Shown piece after piece: positions 9,579 through 20,021 of a stretch of DNA of 64,000 nt. A program made the translations under genes and the position numbers. Numbering within the stretch: position 1 is the stretch's first letter; each line of letters starts with the position of its first letter. Below the pieces are notes generated by a model. That model searched no databases, was not told the DNA's origin, and saw only the letters and a program-made list of their open reading frames with translations. This stretch comes from Campylobacter concisus (GTDB taxonomy: Bacteria > Campylobacterota > Campylobacteria > Campylobacterales > Campylobacteraceae): assembly GCF_003048875.2 (NCBI RefSeq), contig NZ_CP049264.1, positions 1,240,001 through 1,304,000 on the forward strand. Reading direction: 5' to 3'.

Positions 9579-10106
9579 TTAGTATAGACCGAAAGTTCCG
9601 TCTGTTCTTTTGTAGATGACGCGCATTTTGGCATCGACGTCGTTAAATACGTAAAATTGTTTATCGCTTGATTTTAGTTTATCAAGTGCTTCTTCTACCT
9701 CAAGAGGTTTGTAAATTTCAAGCTCCATAGGCACGATCTCCTCAACACCTTCGATCTTTTCTTCGCCTATTCTCGAGCGAAATTCTTTATCATCAGCCTT
9801 GCCTTTTACTGTAAATTTCTTATCGTGCTCTCTTCTTAAAACTTTTGAAGCCTTTTCGATAGCAAGATCGATCGCTGCATAGAGATCTTTATCTTTTTGG
9901 CGAACGACTATCGTGTCTTTGTGAGCCATATTTAGAGAAAATTCTGCATTAAAGCCCTTTTTACCTTGCTTTTCATCCGCTCCTACTACGCATCTTGCTG
10001 AGATGATGTCAAGGTTGTACTTGCCAAGGGTGTCAAAAGCGTCTTGGATGTAGTTTTTGATGGGCTCTGTTAGCTCAAATTGTTTTCCTACAATGCTTAT
10101 GTTCAT
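9579..10106 (-). CDS. hpf: Ribosome hibernation-promoting factor, long form
   Basis: The 175-residue protein has an N-terminal HPF/RaiA domain (MNISIVGKQFELTEPIKNYI, then VRQKDKDLYAAIDLAIEKA). After a linker, a C-terminal dimerisation domain follows, with MELEIYKPLEVEEALDKL, YVFNDVDAKMRVIYKRTDG and FGLY. This two-domain long HPF joins two 70S ribosomes into an inactive 100S dimer in stationary phase or stress. It has its own -10 box (10135-10140), an AAGGAG ribosome site and its own terminator, so it is probably monocistronic. Confidence 0.94.
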   Translation of the reverse strand: MNISIVGKQFELTEPIKNYIQDAFDTLGKYNLDIISARCVVGADEKQGKKGFNAEFSLNMAHKDTIVVRQKDKDLYAAIDLAIEKASKVLRREHDKKFTVKGKADDKEFRSRIGEEKIEGVEEIVPMELEIYKPLEVEEALDKLKSSDKQFYVFNDVDAKMRVIYKRTDGTFGLY

Positions 10107-10134
10107 CGCAATCTCCTTTATAGAAAGTAAGATG

Positions 10135-10140
10135 ATTATA
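10135..10140 (-). promoter_or_regulatory. -10 box of the hpf promoter
   Basis: The minus strand reads TATAAT about 29 bases before the hpf ATG. It is preceded by a TTTCGTCGTGT stretch with no consensus -35. Confidence 0.55.
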
Positions 10141-10186
10141 ACACGACGAAACTAAAAGCAAATTAAAGTAAAATCTTTATAAAATT

Positions 10187-10621
10187 TTAAAGTTTCTGAA
10201 GAGTTCGTTTGTGAAAATTTATAGGATTTGAGGCTTTTCCTGGTTTTGAGCTGACAAAGACATCGAGCATTATCGTGCCTTGATTTACTCCAGTAGCAGC
10301 CACTGCATCACCAGAACAAATGCCCATATCGCCAAAGTATTTTATAAATACCTCGAAAGTAAATAGCTCCCCAAATTCGCCTTTTATTGGATTATTCTTA
10401 TCGCCAATACAAACTGCCCCAGCTTTATAAAAATCATTACTGAGAACGGCTAGTATCGCATATTCTGTCGCTGCGCGAGCTACTAGCTCACTTTGCTCTC
10501 TTAGGTAAATTTCGCTATTTTGCTTAACTGAAGTACTAGCGATCGAAAGAGCTAGCATACAAATAGAGCTTGCGATCACCACAAAAAATATCGCTGCAAT
10601 GAGCGTAAATCCTCGCCTCAT
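10187..10621 (-). CDS. Pseudopilin lacking Glu5, possibly GspK-like tip subunit
   Basis: The 144-residue product begins MRRGFTLIAAIFFVVIASS, a type III signal peptide with Gly before the Phe and a hydrophobic helix. At the fifth mature position, where most pilins have Glu, it has Ala. Among type II secretion pseudopilins GspK is the known example lacking this Glu, so a tip position is suggested. Mature Cys residues occur in AVCIGD and MGICSGD. The ATG at 10621 overlaps the upstream stop (TGATG), implying translational coupling. In C. jejuni the pseudopilin-like ctsT, needed for transformation, maps near fliW (from memory). Confidence 0.7.
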   Translation of the reverse strand: MRRGFTLIAAIFFVVIASSICMLALSIASTSVKQNSEIYLREQSELVARAATEYAILAVLSNDFYKAGAVCIGDKNNPIKGEFGELFTFEVFIKYFGDMGICSGDAVAATGVNQGTIMLDVFVSSKPGKASNPINFHKRTLQKL

Positions 10622-11547
10622 CAATAAACCGCCTTTGACTTACAGATGGTTATCTCTGAGTTTTTTGCCCTCATGCAAAGTTTTAGCACGATGACGCCAT
10701 TTTTTTCAGTAAAGACAAACCTCGTAACGTTTTTGGCGAGGGTTGCTTTTTCGCCATTTTGTTTATATTTTTCTCCCATCCATGGACGATAGTCGTAGTA
10801 TAAATTTAGATCAAAGACGCCATTTGCCGCATCTTTTGGATCAGCGCTTTGCTCTGGCACTATGGCATTTGCTGTGTAGGCTAGATGATACTGTTCTGAA
10901 ATTTGCTTGTTTGCAAAACCAGAAATTTCTAGAGTATCGCCATCAGTGCTTTTTACACCAACTTTTGCTATGTCTAAATTTGAAATATCTTTATACCCAA
11001 AAGAGTTTTGCACATTGTAATAAACATCAGAAAATATCGCTACAACGCCACCATCTTTATCTTTAAAATCAACACAAGTGGCATTTGTATCTTCCCTGCA
11101 AGTTAGATCTTTTATGGTTTCAACAACTTCGGTAGAAAAATTACTTCCAGGACTTATCAGACCAGTTGCTGGCGAGCTCTTAGCAAGATCCGCATAGCCA
11201 CTATATCTGCCTGCTTTATTACCAGAAGGCACATCGTTAAAAATTTCATACGCATAGGGGATAAATTCTAAAATTTCATACTCGGCATTTAAATTTACCC
11301 CGCTATCGTTTAGCGCCAAAAAAGCTCCATCAGTTTTTCTAGCGATCACGCTTGGCTTTATGCGGTGCTCTAGCCTCTTTGAAATTTGCTCCAGTGCGAT
11401 CTCCGTTTGCGTCTCGAGCTCATTTACTGTCTTTGTTTGAAAGTAGTTTGAGTAGATGTTCATTATGGCGTTAAAGCTCATCATAGCAATGATACCAAGC
11501 ACGACGATAACGACTACAAGCTCAAGAAGAGTAAAGGCTCTTTTCAT
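10621..11547 (-). CDS. Pseudopilin with type III signal peptide (GspJ-like by order and size)
   Basis: The 308-residue product starts MKRAFTLLELVVVIVVLGII, a type III prepilin signal with the conserved Glu at mature position 5. Ala replaces Gly before the cleavage site, a change common in Campylobacterota. The remainder is a globular periplasmic domain with Cys in DLTCREDTNATC and LKLCMRAKNSEITIC that may form disulfides. A GTG two codons upstream (11553) is possible, but the ATG at 11547 overlaps the preceding stop as ATGA and is preferred. It is probably a minor pseudopilin of the DNA-uptake or type II secretion-like apparatus. Confidence 0.75.
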   Translation of the reverse strand: MKRAFTLLELVVVIVVLGIIAMMSFNAIMNIYSNYFQTKTVNELETQTEIALEQISKRLEHRIKPSVIARKTDGAFLALNDSGVNLNAEYEILEFIPYAYEIFNDVPSGNKAGRYSGYADLAKSSPATGLISPGSNFSTEVVETIKDLTCREDTNATCVDFKDKDGGVVAIFSDVYYNVQNSFGYKDISNLDIAKVGVKSTDGDTLEISGFANKQISEQYHLAYTANAIVPEQSADPKDAANGVFDLNLYYDYRPWMGEKYKQNGEKATLAKNVTRFVFTEKNGVIVLKLCMRAKNSEITICKSKAVY

Positions 11548-12188
11548 TTCCACACTTTCGTATTTAGCGAGCCGCCCTCACCTAGATTAAAAGCGTAAGC
11601 TCTTAGCACTGATGTAGTCTCTTGTTTTGTGTTGTTTTTATACGAAGTAGCAGTTACAATTATCTCTTTTACGTCGCTGTTGTCTAGCCCTAAATTTGGC
11701 TTAAAATCCCCATTACCATTTTTTATTCTGACGTTATATTCTGAGCCAACTATATAGTCTCTGCTTTGATTTGCTGTGTTTAAATTTTTATTTTTTGTTT
11801 TGTAATAATCCACAGACCTCACTGCCGCATCAGGTGCTAGATCTGGTGAATTTTCATAGGCAAAAACTCTATGTCCATCGCCTGTTATTTTATTTATCTT
11901 ATAAAATTCGTTTCTATGATCACCTGGCTTTAAGATGATAGGAAAAAAGTAGGCTGTCTCAGCGCTACTGCCGCCGATATTTGTCGAGACCTTGATGACC
12001 TTGTCGCTAAAAGGAGCTTTTAAGATAAGCCCCATGTAGGTCTTAGCATTCATCAAGCTCTCTTGTGTAACCGCCTTTTGATTTAGCTCAGATGTGGTCT
12101 TTAGCACAAGCGGTATCGACGTGCTGATGATCGCTACAACGACTATCGAGAGGATAAGCTCTATAAGAGAAAAGCCTCTTTTTACCAA
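11544..12188 (-). CDS. Pseudopilin with type III signal peptide
   Basis: The 214-residue product begins MVKRGFSLIELILSIVVVAI, which contains the prepilin peptidase site (Gly before Phe) and Glu5. The start codon is TTG with an AGGAG ribosome site five bases upstream; it overlaps the end of the 1402-residue gene by 7 bases. The globular part is unremarkable. Together with the next two genes it forms a three-pseudopilin set of the kind that makes initiation tips of type II secretion or type IV pilus filaments. Substrate and filament type are not readable from the sequence. Confidence 0.75.
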   Translation of the reverse strand: MVKRGFSLIELILSIVVVAIISTSIPLVLKTTSELNQKAVTQESLMNAKTYMGLILKAPFSDKVIKVSTNIGGSSAETAYFFPIILKPGDHRNEFYKINKITGDGHRVFAYENSPDLAPDAAVRSVDYYKTKNKNLNTANQSRDYIVGSEYNVRIKNGNGDFKPNLGLDNSDVKEIIVTATSYKNNTKQETTSVLRAYAFNLGEGGSLNTKVWK

Positions 12189-15100
12189 GAAATTCTCCTA
12201 TTTGTCTTATCGCTTAGATCGTTAAAGTTATTTTCGCCGCCTATAACATTTCCCACGTCACCTTTACTAGAGCCACTTTTTAGGGTCTTGCCAGCCCAGT
12301 CGCCATTTGGCACGAGAAATCTCACTGTAAAATCATTTGTCGCTGCATCTTTATCAAATTCATTATATATGAGCCAGTTTTCTGTATGCATCTTAGCTAT
12401 ATCTGTAACCGCTCGGTCATTTTTTACATAAATGTAGCTGACGCCGTCACTAAGTGCTGTCTCTTTGGCTGTATCTCGTGTAGTGTGATTTGAAAATTCG
12501 TAACTATCGACATTGCCATAACTAGCATCGTGCAGAGGATTTACATACCATGAGTGCGTACCTGCAAACTCCTCCCAGCGAGCGCTTGATCCAGGCTTTT
12601 GCAACATAAATTTACTCTCGTCGCAACCATTGCAATACACTCCGTAGTAAATTTTTGCCTTAAAGCCAGTGTTTGGCCCCTCATAGTAAGGTGCGTATGT
12701 CCTAGCGTAGTAAAATTTCGCAGATGTTTTTGTGGTTGGCTTTTTGTAATTGCCATTATTTTTTGTTTTATTTGCATCGACTAAACTCTCAAACGTGAAA
12801 GTATCACTTGTTACCTCAAAAGGATTTTTAACCATATTTTTCTCGCGCTTGAAGTTAAATTTGAGATTTACATCAGCGTAGCCACCTTTAAACGCTTCTT
12901 TTTTAACTTCAAAGAGCCCTTCGTGTAAAGAAGATGGATTTACTTTTTCGACTTTACTAGCATCAAGATTGCCAAAAAACAAAATTTCACTATTTAGCTT
13001 GGCTAGCCCATCTGTATCATTTTTTAGTAAAGTGCCATTGTTATCAGTATAGCCATCTATCATTTCTCCTACTTTTATCTTAAAGCGTGTATTGTTTGAG
13101 TAACAACCGTCTTTATATAAAAGCGCGGGATTATCATCAAAAAGTCTAGCTTTTACTCTAAAACTCAAGATAGGAGTAAAGCTCGCACTGCTTTCATTTG
13201 CGATGTAGCTAATGCCTCTTGGCAAAATTTTAAACTCGCTTACTTCAAGATCATTTGGCTCAAAACCAAATTTTTTCTCGCCAAATTCTATATCGCAACC
13301 GACCTTGCCTTCGGTATTTTCATTATTATCACTCTTATCAAGCACACAGTCACTATCTTGTGGTGGAGTTTTTTTATCTATGCTTGTATAGCTTTTATCC
13401 ACCACATAAAATTTAGCATTTCCGATATCAGAGAAAGAAAATCCCTCTTTATTTGTTTTTAAATTAGTTATAGTGCCCACTGCTTTTGCTGGATTGTCAA
13501 AGGCTATCTTTAGTTTATTGTCTTCACTTAGTCTCTTTTTTGTATCTTCGGTGATTATGCATCCTGCCTTATCCACAGGCAAGATTGATACATTATTTTC
13601 TGTATAACGATTTACACCTGTTACGGAGCTACCTGCGATTAAGGTATTTGTATATCCATTTGCAAGAGTTGTCTTGTCCATATTATAAGCAGCTAAAGTT
13701 ATGTCCTTATAGTCTTTACCTCCCACAAGTACGCTACTACCATTATATACACCACCACTGCCTGACTTATCATAGAGCTGAAACATAGCTGGTCTTACAG
13801 CAAATGCATCAAAGACTTCACACTTTACCACATCTTGATTTTTTGGTTTGCTATGATACTTTAGCTTAACATGAAGTTTTCTATAAGGTCTTGGCACGGT
13901 TACTTTTACTTCTTCAGTGTCTTTACTTGCAAAATGAAGTGTCACAGGATAACCTAATACAGAATTTTCATCGCTGCAGTTCTCTACAAGTTTAAGATCT
14001 ACATCAGTAGGTGAGTCGGGTGCTTTTGCCTTTCCATCTATCTCGCTATAGTTTGTGATGTATATACTAAAAGGTTTTTTCGCTATCTTTGTAAAAAGCC
14101 TGTTTTTATAATCCCCATTTGAATTATCATCTTTTTTACTTCGTGGATAGAAGTCATTTTCTTCTTCCTCTACGATCTTTAGATTAGGCGATGTTGGAGT
14201 GCATTCGCTTATCCTATCATCAAACTTCAAGCCTGCGTCACTATTTTGAAATTTAGCCTCATATCTTGTTTTTTTATACTCTTTTTCTATCACTCCTATA
14301 TACTGAACTCTTGCATAGTTTCTATGATCATGCGTTAGCTCTCCGCCTACTGCATGACTTGCGTTTTTTCCTATTTTATATTCTAAAGTATGGCTATCAA
14401 TTCTGTTTAGATTTTCATTAGTATCACTAGTAAGCGTAGTCCAGTTTTCTGAATTTTGGCTCGTATCAGATATTATCACCTTACTAGTTCTTAAATTAGT
14501 AGAAGTGTCCTTGTAGCTCATAAATTCAGGTTTTAAATTTACTCTTAAGATAGAACCATAAGCATCCTCACTACCTCCATTTTCAACTGTTACAGTAGTC
14601 CTTACCAAGGAGCCTTTTTTTACGATAGTTGCTTCACCAGAACTGCCTTTTAACTTTACAGGTATCCAGCTAGCACCTTTATCTCTACTGACCTCAAGCT
14701 TTTCTGTGTAGCACACTTTAGGATCATAAAGCAGTGTTGAAAAGGCTACCATACCTATGTTTTGTCTATCACCTTGAAATGTACCACTTGGCTCTCTATA
14801 TCCAGTGGCTTTAAACTGCACTTCTACTTCTTTTTGTTTAGGACCCATCTTGTTTGATATATCTATCAAGTCTAGATCCATTTGACTGTTGTAAATTCTG
14901 CCTGATACAGCAGCTTCATTAAATCTTGCTATTGAAGAGTTAAATTGATTGCCTTTTGGATTTTCTGAAGAAAATATAGTCTCAAAATTACCATTATTTT
15001 CATTTTTTACCGCAATATCTTCACCTTTTATTTCTGCTTTACCACCAAAACCAAGAAAGCCTAATGCTGTATTTATATTTCCGCTTGGTGGAGTATAAAA

Positions 15101-16390
15101 TCCATCAAATTTTAAATTAAAAGATTCTTGTGGGGTAGCACCTGCACTTGTAGGAAAAATATTTGCCATACCATCATATATATTTACCGCCCTTGGCTCT
15201 ACGCCTGCTCTTTCGCCATCTTCTTCAAAGTCATAAACTATAACTAAACTCCATCCACCAAACTGAGGTGGTGGATATGATGTGATCCACTCGCCATCAG
15301 CAAAAACTATCGCACCTCGGCTCATACTATAGTCTCTCTTACAAAATTGACAATTAGGATTAGTTTCTAATTCGCGAGCATTATATATTACTTCGTAATC
15401 AAGTTTTTGCTCTAGATCAACTATACTAGAAGCTATACCTCCAACAGCAAAAGTCCTACCACCAGAGGCAGTGGTATTAATATCACCAAGGCTATCTTTT
15501 ACAAGTTTAGTTACATTAGCACTTGCTTGGTACATCATATAAACTGCACCTCTTCCACCAGTATTTGCTGGCGACCAATACTTTATACTATCACTTGTTA
15601 CAACACTTTCATAACTATTGTTTTTATAACCGTCTGTGAATGAACTAAGCCAATTAATATCATCTTTATCTGCTTCAATAACATAAGAGCCTTTAGGTGT
15701 TTTAAAATTTACTCTAGAAAAATCAGATATCACACTAGCAAATTTACTAAAAAGGTCAGCATGTTCGCTCCATGGTTTATAAATGCTACCACCCCAGTAT
15801 AGTCTGGCATACTTTATCTTACTACCATCTACATATTTTTTTTCATGCTCACTTTTACCACTAAATGTAAATGTTGCGCGAGAGGAATTTGGAAATTTTG
15901 CAGAAGCAATGCTTGGCTCATCATATACAAATTCCTTTTTTACGACTGAAGAAGTTCTTGTTTTACCATCTTCTCCATCCGCAACAGAAGCTTGTGGTAT
16001 AAAACCATAACCACCAAATAAATTTATGGGTCTTATTACACTAGCACCTATAATATCCATATCTCCGATAACTCTTTTAAAGCTGGCTTCTTCTCTTTTT
16101 TCTAGTGTGTTGTTATTTTTAAGATTTGAAGACGTGTATCCAGCTATATGTCCTTCTGTATATCTAGTGGTTGCTGTTTCAGCAATAATAAACATCATTT
16201 TTGTCTCTGTAGGATAATACTTTATACAGTGCTGCAAGCCATCTTCATCTATACGACAACTAGTTCCACTTGGACAAGTATTGTTAGCACATGAGCTGTT
16301 GGTTTCTTTGATAAATTGGTGACCTGCTGGATACACTGCATCACCAAAAACATAGATAAAAGATAAAAGAATAAAAAAAAGAATTTTCAA
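12182..16390 (-). CDS. Giant exported protein with DUF11-like region, head of the pseudopilin operon
   Basis: The 1402-residue protein has a signal peptide (MKILFFILLSFIYVFG), then a Cys cluster (SCANNTCPSGTSCRIDEDG). An N-terminal domain with IKYARLYWGGSIY, GWSLVIVYDF and NLKFDGFYTPPSG follows; this pattern is seen in large surface proteins annotated with DUF11. Near residues 590-640 VRTTVTVENGGSEDAYG looks like a DUF11 Ig-like repeat. The C-terminal third contains CNGCDESKFML. It is translated first and overlaps the first pseudopilin gene. An adhesin or filament-tip role is an inference from this linkage. It lacks an obvious sortase, autotransporter or membrane anchor. Confidence 0.6.
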   Translation of the reverse strand: MKILFFILLSFIYVFGDAVYPAGHQFIKETNSSCANNTCPSGTSCRIDEDGLQHCIKYYPTETKMMFIIAETATTRYTEGHIAGYTSSNLKNNNTLEKREEASFKRVIGDMDIIGASVIRPINLFGGYGFIPQASVADGEDGKTRTSSVVKKEFVYDEPSIASAKFPNSSRATFTFSGKSEHEKKYVDGSKIKYARLYWGGSIYKPWSEHADLFSKFASVISDFSRVNFKTPKGSYVIEADKDDINWLSSFTDGYKNNSYESVVTSDSIKYWSPANTGGRGAVYMMYQASANVTKLVKDSLGDINTTASGGRTFAVGGIASSIVDLEQKLDYEVIYNARELETNPNCQFCKRDYSMSRGAIVFADGEWITSYPPPQFGGWSLVIVYDFEEDGERAGVEPRAVNIYDGMANIFPTSAGATPQESFNLKFDGFYTPPSGNINTALGFLGFGGKAEIKGEDIAVKNENNGNFETIFSSENPKGNQFNSSIARFNEAAVSGRIYNSQMDLDLIDISNKMGPKQKEVEVQFKATGYREPSGTFQGDRQNIGMVAFSTLLYDPKVCYTEKLEVSRDKGASWIPVKLKGSSGEATIVKKGSLVRTTVTVENGGSEDAYGSILRVNLKPEFMSYKDTSTNLRTSKVIISDTSQNSENWTTLTSDTNENLNRIDSHTLEYKIGKNASHAVGGELTHDHRNYARVQYIGVIEKEYKKTRYEAKFQNSDAGLKFDDRISECTPTSPNLKIVEEEENDFYPRSKKDDNSNGDYKNRLFTKIAKKPFSIYITNYSEIDGKAKAPDSPTDVDLKLVENCSDENSVLGYPVTLHFASKDTEEVKVTVPRPYRKLHVKLKYHSKPKNQDVVKCEVFDAFAVRPAMFQLYDKSGSGGVYNGSSVLVGGKDYKDITLAAYNMDKTTLANGYTNTLIAGSSVTGVNRYTENNVSILPVDKAGCIITEDTKKRLSEDNKLKIAFDNPAKAVGTITNLKTNKEGFSFSDIGNAKFYVVDKSYTSIDKKTPPQDSDCVLDKSDNNENTEGKVGCDIEFGEKKFGFEPNDLEVSEFKILPRGISYIANESSASFTPILSFRVKARLFDDNPALLYKDGCYSNNTRFKIKVGEMIDGYTDNNGTLLKNDTDGLAKLNSEILFFGNLDASKVEKVNPSSLHEGLFEVKKEAFKGGYADVNLKFNFKREKNMVKNPFEVTSDTFTFESLVDANKTKNNGNYKKPTTKTSAKFYYARTYAPYYEGPNTGFKAKIYYGVYCNGCDESKFMLQKPGSSARWEEFAGTHSWYVNPLHDASYGNVDSYEFSNHTTRDTAKETALSDGVSYIYVKNDRAVTDIAKMHTENWLIYNEFDKDAATNDFTVRFLVPNGDWAGKTLKSGSSKGDVGNVIGGENNFNDLSDKTNRRISW

Positions 16391-16411
16391 ATTACAATCT
16401 CCTTAATGTAA

Positions 16412-16430
16412 TTAGAGCTAAGAGCTCTAA
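16412..16430 (-). terminator. Perfect 8-bp hairpin between fliW and the giant gene
   Basis: TTAGAGCT (16412-16419) and AGCTCTAA (16423-16430) pair around a three-base loop. It lies after the fliW stop and about 20 bases before the 1402-residue gene, on the transcribed minus strand. No U-run follows directly, so it could be a weak terminator or a leader hairpin. Confidence 0.4.
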
Positions 16431-16443
16431 ACGTCCTTGTTTG

Positions 16444-16827
16444 TTATTTTTGTATGAAATTTTCTATCATTTCAGCTTGTCCGTATTGTGGATATTTTGT
16501 AACGTCAAGCACTACTTGAGATAAAGTCATATTGTCCATATTGCAAACGATAGGAGCTACGAAATTCACGGTTGATTTCTCAAGAGGGAGGGCAACTACT
16601 ATGATGTTGTAAATTCTAAGTTGCGAACTCTCTTTGATATCCATAAGCTCTTCATAGTAGCTTGGGATGTCAAATTCATAACTTCTTAACGCAAAAGGAT
16701 TTATCATTGTAAAAGATGTTTCGTCATCTTTGCTCGCTAGCTTAACAAAAAATTTATCAAGCTCAATCAGTTCCATCGTCTTGATATGCTCGAAGCCTAA
16801 AATAGGGCTTTTAACACTAAAAATCAT
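16444..16827 (-). CDS. fliW: Flagellar assembly factor FliW
   Basis: The 127-residue protein starts [15 protein letters not shown] and has [20 protein letters not shown] and [20 protein letters not shown], the FliW family pattern. FliW binds flagellin and also antagonises the RNA-binding regulator CsrA, so flagellin synthesis is matched to secretion. In C. jejuni this circuit is known to control flaA mRNA translation. The gene diverges from bamD. No csrA is visible within the window. Confidence 0.93.
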   Translation of the reverse strand: MIFSVKSPILGFEHIKTMELIELDKFFVKLASKDDETSFTMINPFALRSYEFDIPSYYEELMDIKESSQLRIYNIIVVALPLEKSTVNFVAPIVCNMDNMTLSQVVLDVTKYPQYGQAEMIENFIQK

Positions 16828-16939
16828 ACTAACTCCTGTTTTGTAAAATTGCCTTATTTTAGCATAGTTTTAAAAAATTTATACAAAAATAATGCCAAAA
16901 AATGTAAAATAAGCGAATTTAAAATTTTTAAGGAAAAGC

Positions 16940-17587
16940 ATGAAAAAATTTTCTAAATTTCTAGCAGTCGTAGCTCTTTTAGGGCTTTTTAGTGGTTGTG
17001 CTGAAAAATACACCGAACTTTACAATCTAACTCCAGATGAGTGGTACGCTCAGGTCATCGCTGACATCAAAGATGGCGACTTGGAGTCTGCTGACAAACA
17101 CTACGTTTCAATGGCGAGCGAGCACGTTGCAAGCCCGCTTTTAGAGCAAATTTTACTCATCCTTGCACAAGCTCATGCAAATGACGAAGAGTATCTCATG
17201 GCAAATCACTATCTTGATGAGTACATCAAAAGATACGGCGATAACGGCCCAAAAACAGAATTTGCTCAGTATCTAAAGATAAAGGCAAATTTTGACTCAT
17301 TTACCCAGCCAAACCGCAACCAAAAGCTAATGGAAGATAGCGTAACCGAGATCGAGAAATTTCTTTATATGTATCCAAATACCGAGTATAAGCCACTTAT
17401 CGAGACTATGCTCATCAAATTTAAACTAGCGCTTTACTTCCTAGATATGCAAATAGCAGATCTTTACAAGAGAACTGGCCGTGACGTTTCGGCTAAAATT
17501 TACGAGCAAAAGCTAGAAGAGTCGCCGTTTAAAAACTCAGACCTTATCAAACCTGACGTGGCATGGTATAGAAAACTGTTTGAATAG
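16940..17587 (+). CDS. bamD: Outer membrane assembly lipoprotein BamD
   Basis: The 215-residue protein has a lipoprotein signal ending LLGLFSGC with Cys20 as the lipidated residue. Helical TPR-like repeats follow: [56 protein letters not shown] and [11 protein letters not shown]. This matches BamD, the essential lipoprotein partner of BamA in beta-barrel insertion. The ATG follows an AAGGAAA site. The gene is 8 bases upstream of lon, the order also known in C. jejuni. Confidence 0.92.
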   Translation: MKKFSKFLAVVALLGLFSGCAEKYTELYNLTPDEWYAQVIADIKDGDLESADKHYVSMASEHVASPLLEQILLILAQAHANDEEYLMANHYLDEYIKRYGDNGPKTEFAQYLKIKANFDSFTQPNRNQKLMEDSVTEIEKFLYMYPNTEYKPLIETMLIKFKLALYFLDMQIADLYKRTGRDVSAKIYEQKLEESPFKNSDLIKPDVAWYRKLFE

Positions 17588-17595
17588 GAGAAATT

Positions 17596-20013
17596 TTGCA
17601 AATAAACGAAAACAAAAGCTTCCCAACTGAGATCCCTATCATCGTTGAGGACGAGCTATTTTTATATCCATTTATGATAACGCCGCTTTTTTTAAGCGAC
17701 GAAGAAAATTTAAAAGCGCTTGAGCTTGCCATACAAGGAGAAACGCCGATCCTTGTCGTGCCTACAAAGCCACAGCAAGACGGCGCTAGAGACTTTGACG
17801 GCATCTATGACGCAGGCGTGATCGGCACGATAATGCGCCGTGTGCCGCTACCTGACGGACGCGTAAAAGTGCTATTTCAGGGCATCGACAAAGGTAAAAT
17901 TTTAAAACAATCAGGCATAAATCCACTCCGTGGCATCGTCGATATGCTCCACGTCAAGCGCCCATCACAGGTCAAAACTGACGCTCTCATCGTAGTTTTA
18001 AGAGAAAAAGTAAGAGAGCTTTCGCAGTTTAGCCACTTTTTTCCACCTGATCTTTTAAAAACGATCGAAGAGAGCGCTGAAGCGATCAGAGTTTGCGACC
18101 TAGTTTCAAGCGCGCTTCGTCTAAAAAAACAGATTGCTTATAGCTTTTTTGTTGAAGAAAATTTAGAGCAGCGCCTACTAAAGCTCATCGACTACGTCAT
18201 TGAAGAGATCGAGGCAAACAAGCTCCAAAAAGAGATCAAAAACAAGGTTCATTCAAAGATCGACAAGACGAACAAAGAGTACTTTTTAAAAGAGCAGCTA
18301 AAGCAAATTCAAGCTGAGCTTGGAGCAGACACGAGCCGTGAAGAGGAGCTTGAGGAGTACCGCAAAAAGCTTGATGCGAAGAAGAAATTTATGGCTGAGG
18401 ATGCCTATAAAGAGATCAAAAAACAAATAGACAAGCTCTCCCGCATGCACCCAGACTCAGCAGATGCAAACACCTTGCAAAGCTACCTCGACTGGGTACT
18501 TGAAATTCCATTTGAGAATGTAGCTAAGAAAAAGTCCTCTATCACTGAAGTGAGCAAGCACCTAAATGCCGACCATTACAGCTTAGAAAAGCCAAAAGAG
18601 CGCATAGAGGAGTATTTTGCCTTGCGCGAGCTTTTGGAGCTTAGGGGTGTTGGCGAAAAGGTAAATAACGGCGCCATTTTATGCTTTGCAGGCCCTCCAG
18701 GTGTGGGTAAAACAAGCCTTGCAAACTCGATCGCAAAGGCGCTAAAGCGTGAGCTAGTTAGGATCGCACTTGGCGGACTTGAGGACGTAAATGAGCTAAG
18801 AGGTCACCGCCGCACCTATATAGGTGCAATGCCAGGCCGCATCGTGCAAGGGCTCATAGAAGCCAAGCAGATGAATCCAGTGGTTGTTTTAGACGAGATC
18901 GACAAGGTTGGCAGAAGCTACAGAGGCGATCCGACCGCTGTTTTACTTGAAATTTTAGACCCAGAGCAAAATAATAAATTTAGAGACTACTACTTAAATT
19001 TCAACATCGATCTTAGCAAGATCATCTTCATCGCCACAGCAAATGACGTGAGCATGATACCAGCTGCACTCCGCGACAGGATGGAGTTTATCGAGCTTAG
19101 CTCATACACTCCACAAGAAAAATTTGAGATCGCTAAAAAATATCTCTTACCTCAAGAGCTTAAAAAGCACGGCCTAAAACCAAGCGATGTGAGCATCAGT
19201 AAAGAGGCGCTTGAGCTAATAATTAGCGACTACACAAGAGAGAGTGGCGTGCGAAATCTACGCCGCAGGATCGCTGATATACTAAGAAAAGTCGCCAAAA
19301 ATATCCTCACCAAAAAGAATGAAGGCAAGATCAGCGTCACGGCTAAAAATTTAAAAGAGTTTTTAGAGAAAAAGGTTTATGAGATCGAGCCAGCGGATAA
19401 AAAAGATCAGATCGGCTTGGTAAATGGTCTCGCGTGGACGAGTGTCGGTGGCGATGTGCTAAGGATCGAGGCTATCAGGATCCAAGGCAAAGGCAACATG
19501 CAGATCACCGGCCAACTAGGCGACGTGATGAAAGAGAGCGCTCAGATCGCATTTAGCGTCGTAAAAGTGCTGATAGATAACAAAAAGCTAAAAGTGCCGA
19601 TGGCTATCGTGCCAAAACTAGATGATGACAAGCACAAGCTAGAAGCCAGCGATGTTTATAGACGCTACGACCTTCACTTGCACGTGCCAGAAGGTGCTGT
19701 GCCAAAAGATGGCCCAAGCGCTGGTATCACGATGGCGACAGCGATTGCGTCGATACTGACTGACACAAAGGTCAAGCACGACATCGCAATGACTGGCGAG
19801 ATCACGCTAACTGGCAGAGTTTTACCTATCGGTGGGCTAAAAGAGAAGCTCATCGCCGCTCACAAAGCTGGCATCAAAACAGCTCTGATACCTCGCAAAA
19901 ACTATGACCGCGACCTTGTCGATATCCCAGCTGAAGTAAAAGGCGACATGAAGATCATCGCCGTAGATACGATCGATGATGTGCTAAAAAACGCTCTTGT
20001 AGCTAAAAAATAA
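17596..20013 (+). CDS. lon: ATP-dependent protease Lon
   Basis: The 805-residue protease removes misfolded and regulatory proteins. The N-terminal substrate domain begins near [17 protein letters not shown]. The AAA+ module contains Walker [12 protein letters not shown] and Walker [11 protein letters not shown]. The C-terminal peptidase contains [14 protein letters not shown] with the catalytic Ser, and [14 protein letters not shown] with the catalytic Lys. Translation starts at a TTG preceded by GGAG at a good distance; no better ATG is present nearby. A strong hairpin follows the gene. Confidence 0.97.
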   Translation: MQINENKSFPTEIPIIVEDELFLYPFMITPLFLSDEENLKALELAIQGETPILVVPTKPQQDGARDFDGIYDAGVIGTIMRRVPLPDGRVKVLFQGIDKGKILKQSGINPLRGIVDMLHVKRPSQVKTDALIVVLREKVRELSQFSHFFPPDLLKTIEESAEAIRVCDLVSSALRLKKQIAYSFFVEENLEQRLLKLIDYVIEEIEANKLQKEIKNKVHSKIDKTNKEYFLKEQLKQIQAELGADTSREEELEEYRKKLDAKKKFMAEDAYKEIKKQIDKLSRMHPDSADANTLQSYLDWVLEIPFENVAKKKSSITEVSKHLNADHYSLEKPKERIEEYFALRELLELRGVGEKVNNGAILCFAGPPGVGKTSLANSIAKALKRELVRIALGGLEDVNELRGHRRTYIGAMPGRIVQGLIEAKQMNPVVVLDEIDKVGRSYRGDPTAVLLEILDPEQNNKFRDYYLNFNIDLSKIIFIATANDVSMIPAALRDRMEFIELSSYTPQEKFEIAKKYLLPQELKKHGLKPSDVSISKEALELIISDYTRESGVRNLRRRIADILRKVAKNILTKKNEGKISVTAKNLKEFLEKKVYEIEPADKKDQIGLVNGLAWTSVGGDVLRIEAIRIQGKGNMQITGQLGDVMKESAQIAFSVVKVLIDNKKLKVPMAIVPKLDDDKHKLEASDVYRRYDLHLHVPEGAVPKDGPSAGITMATAIASILTDTKVKHDIAMTGEITLTGRVLPIGGLKEKLIAAHKAGIKTALIPRKNYDRDLVDIPAEVKGDMKIIAVDTIDDVLKNALVAKK

Positions 20014-20021
20014 TCCCTACT

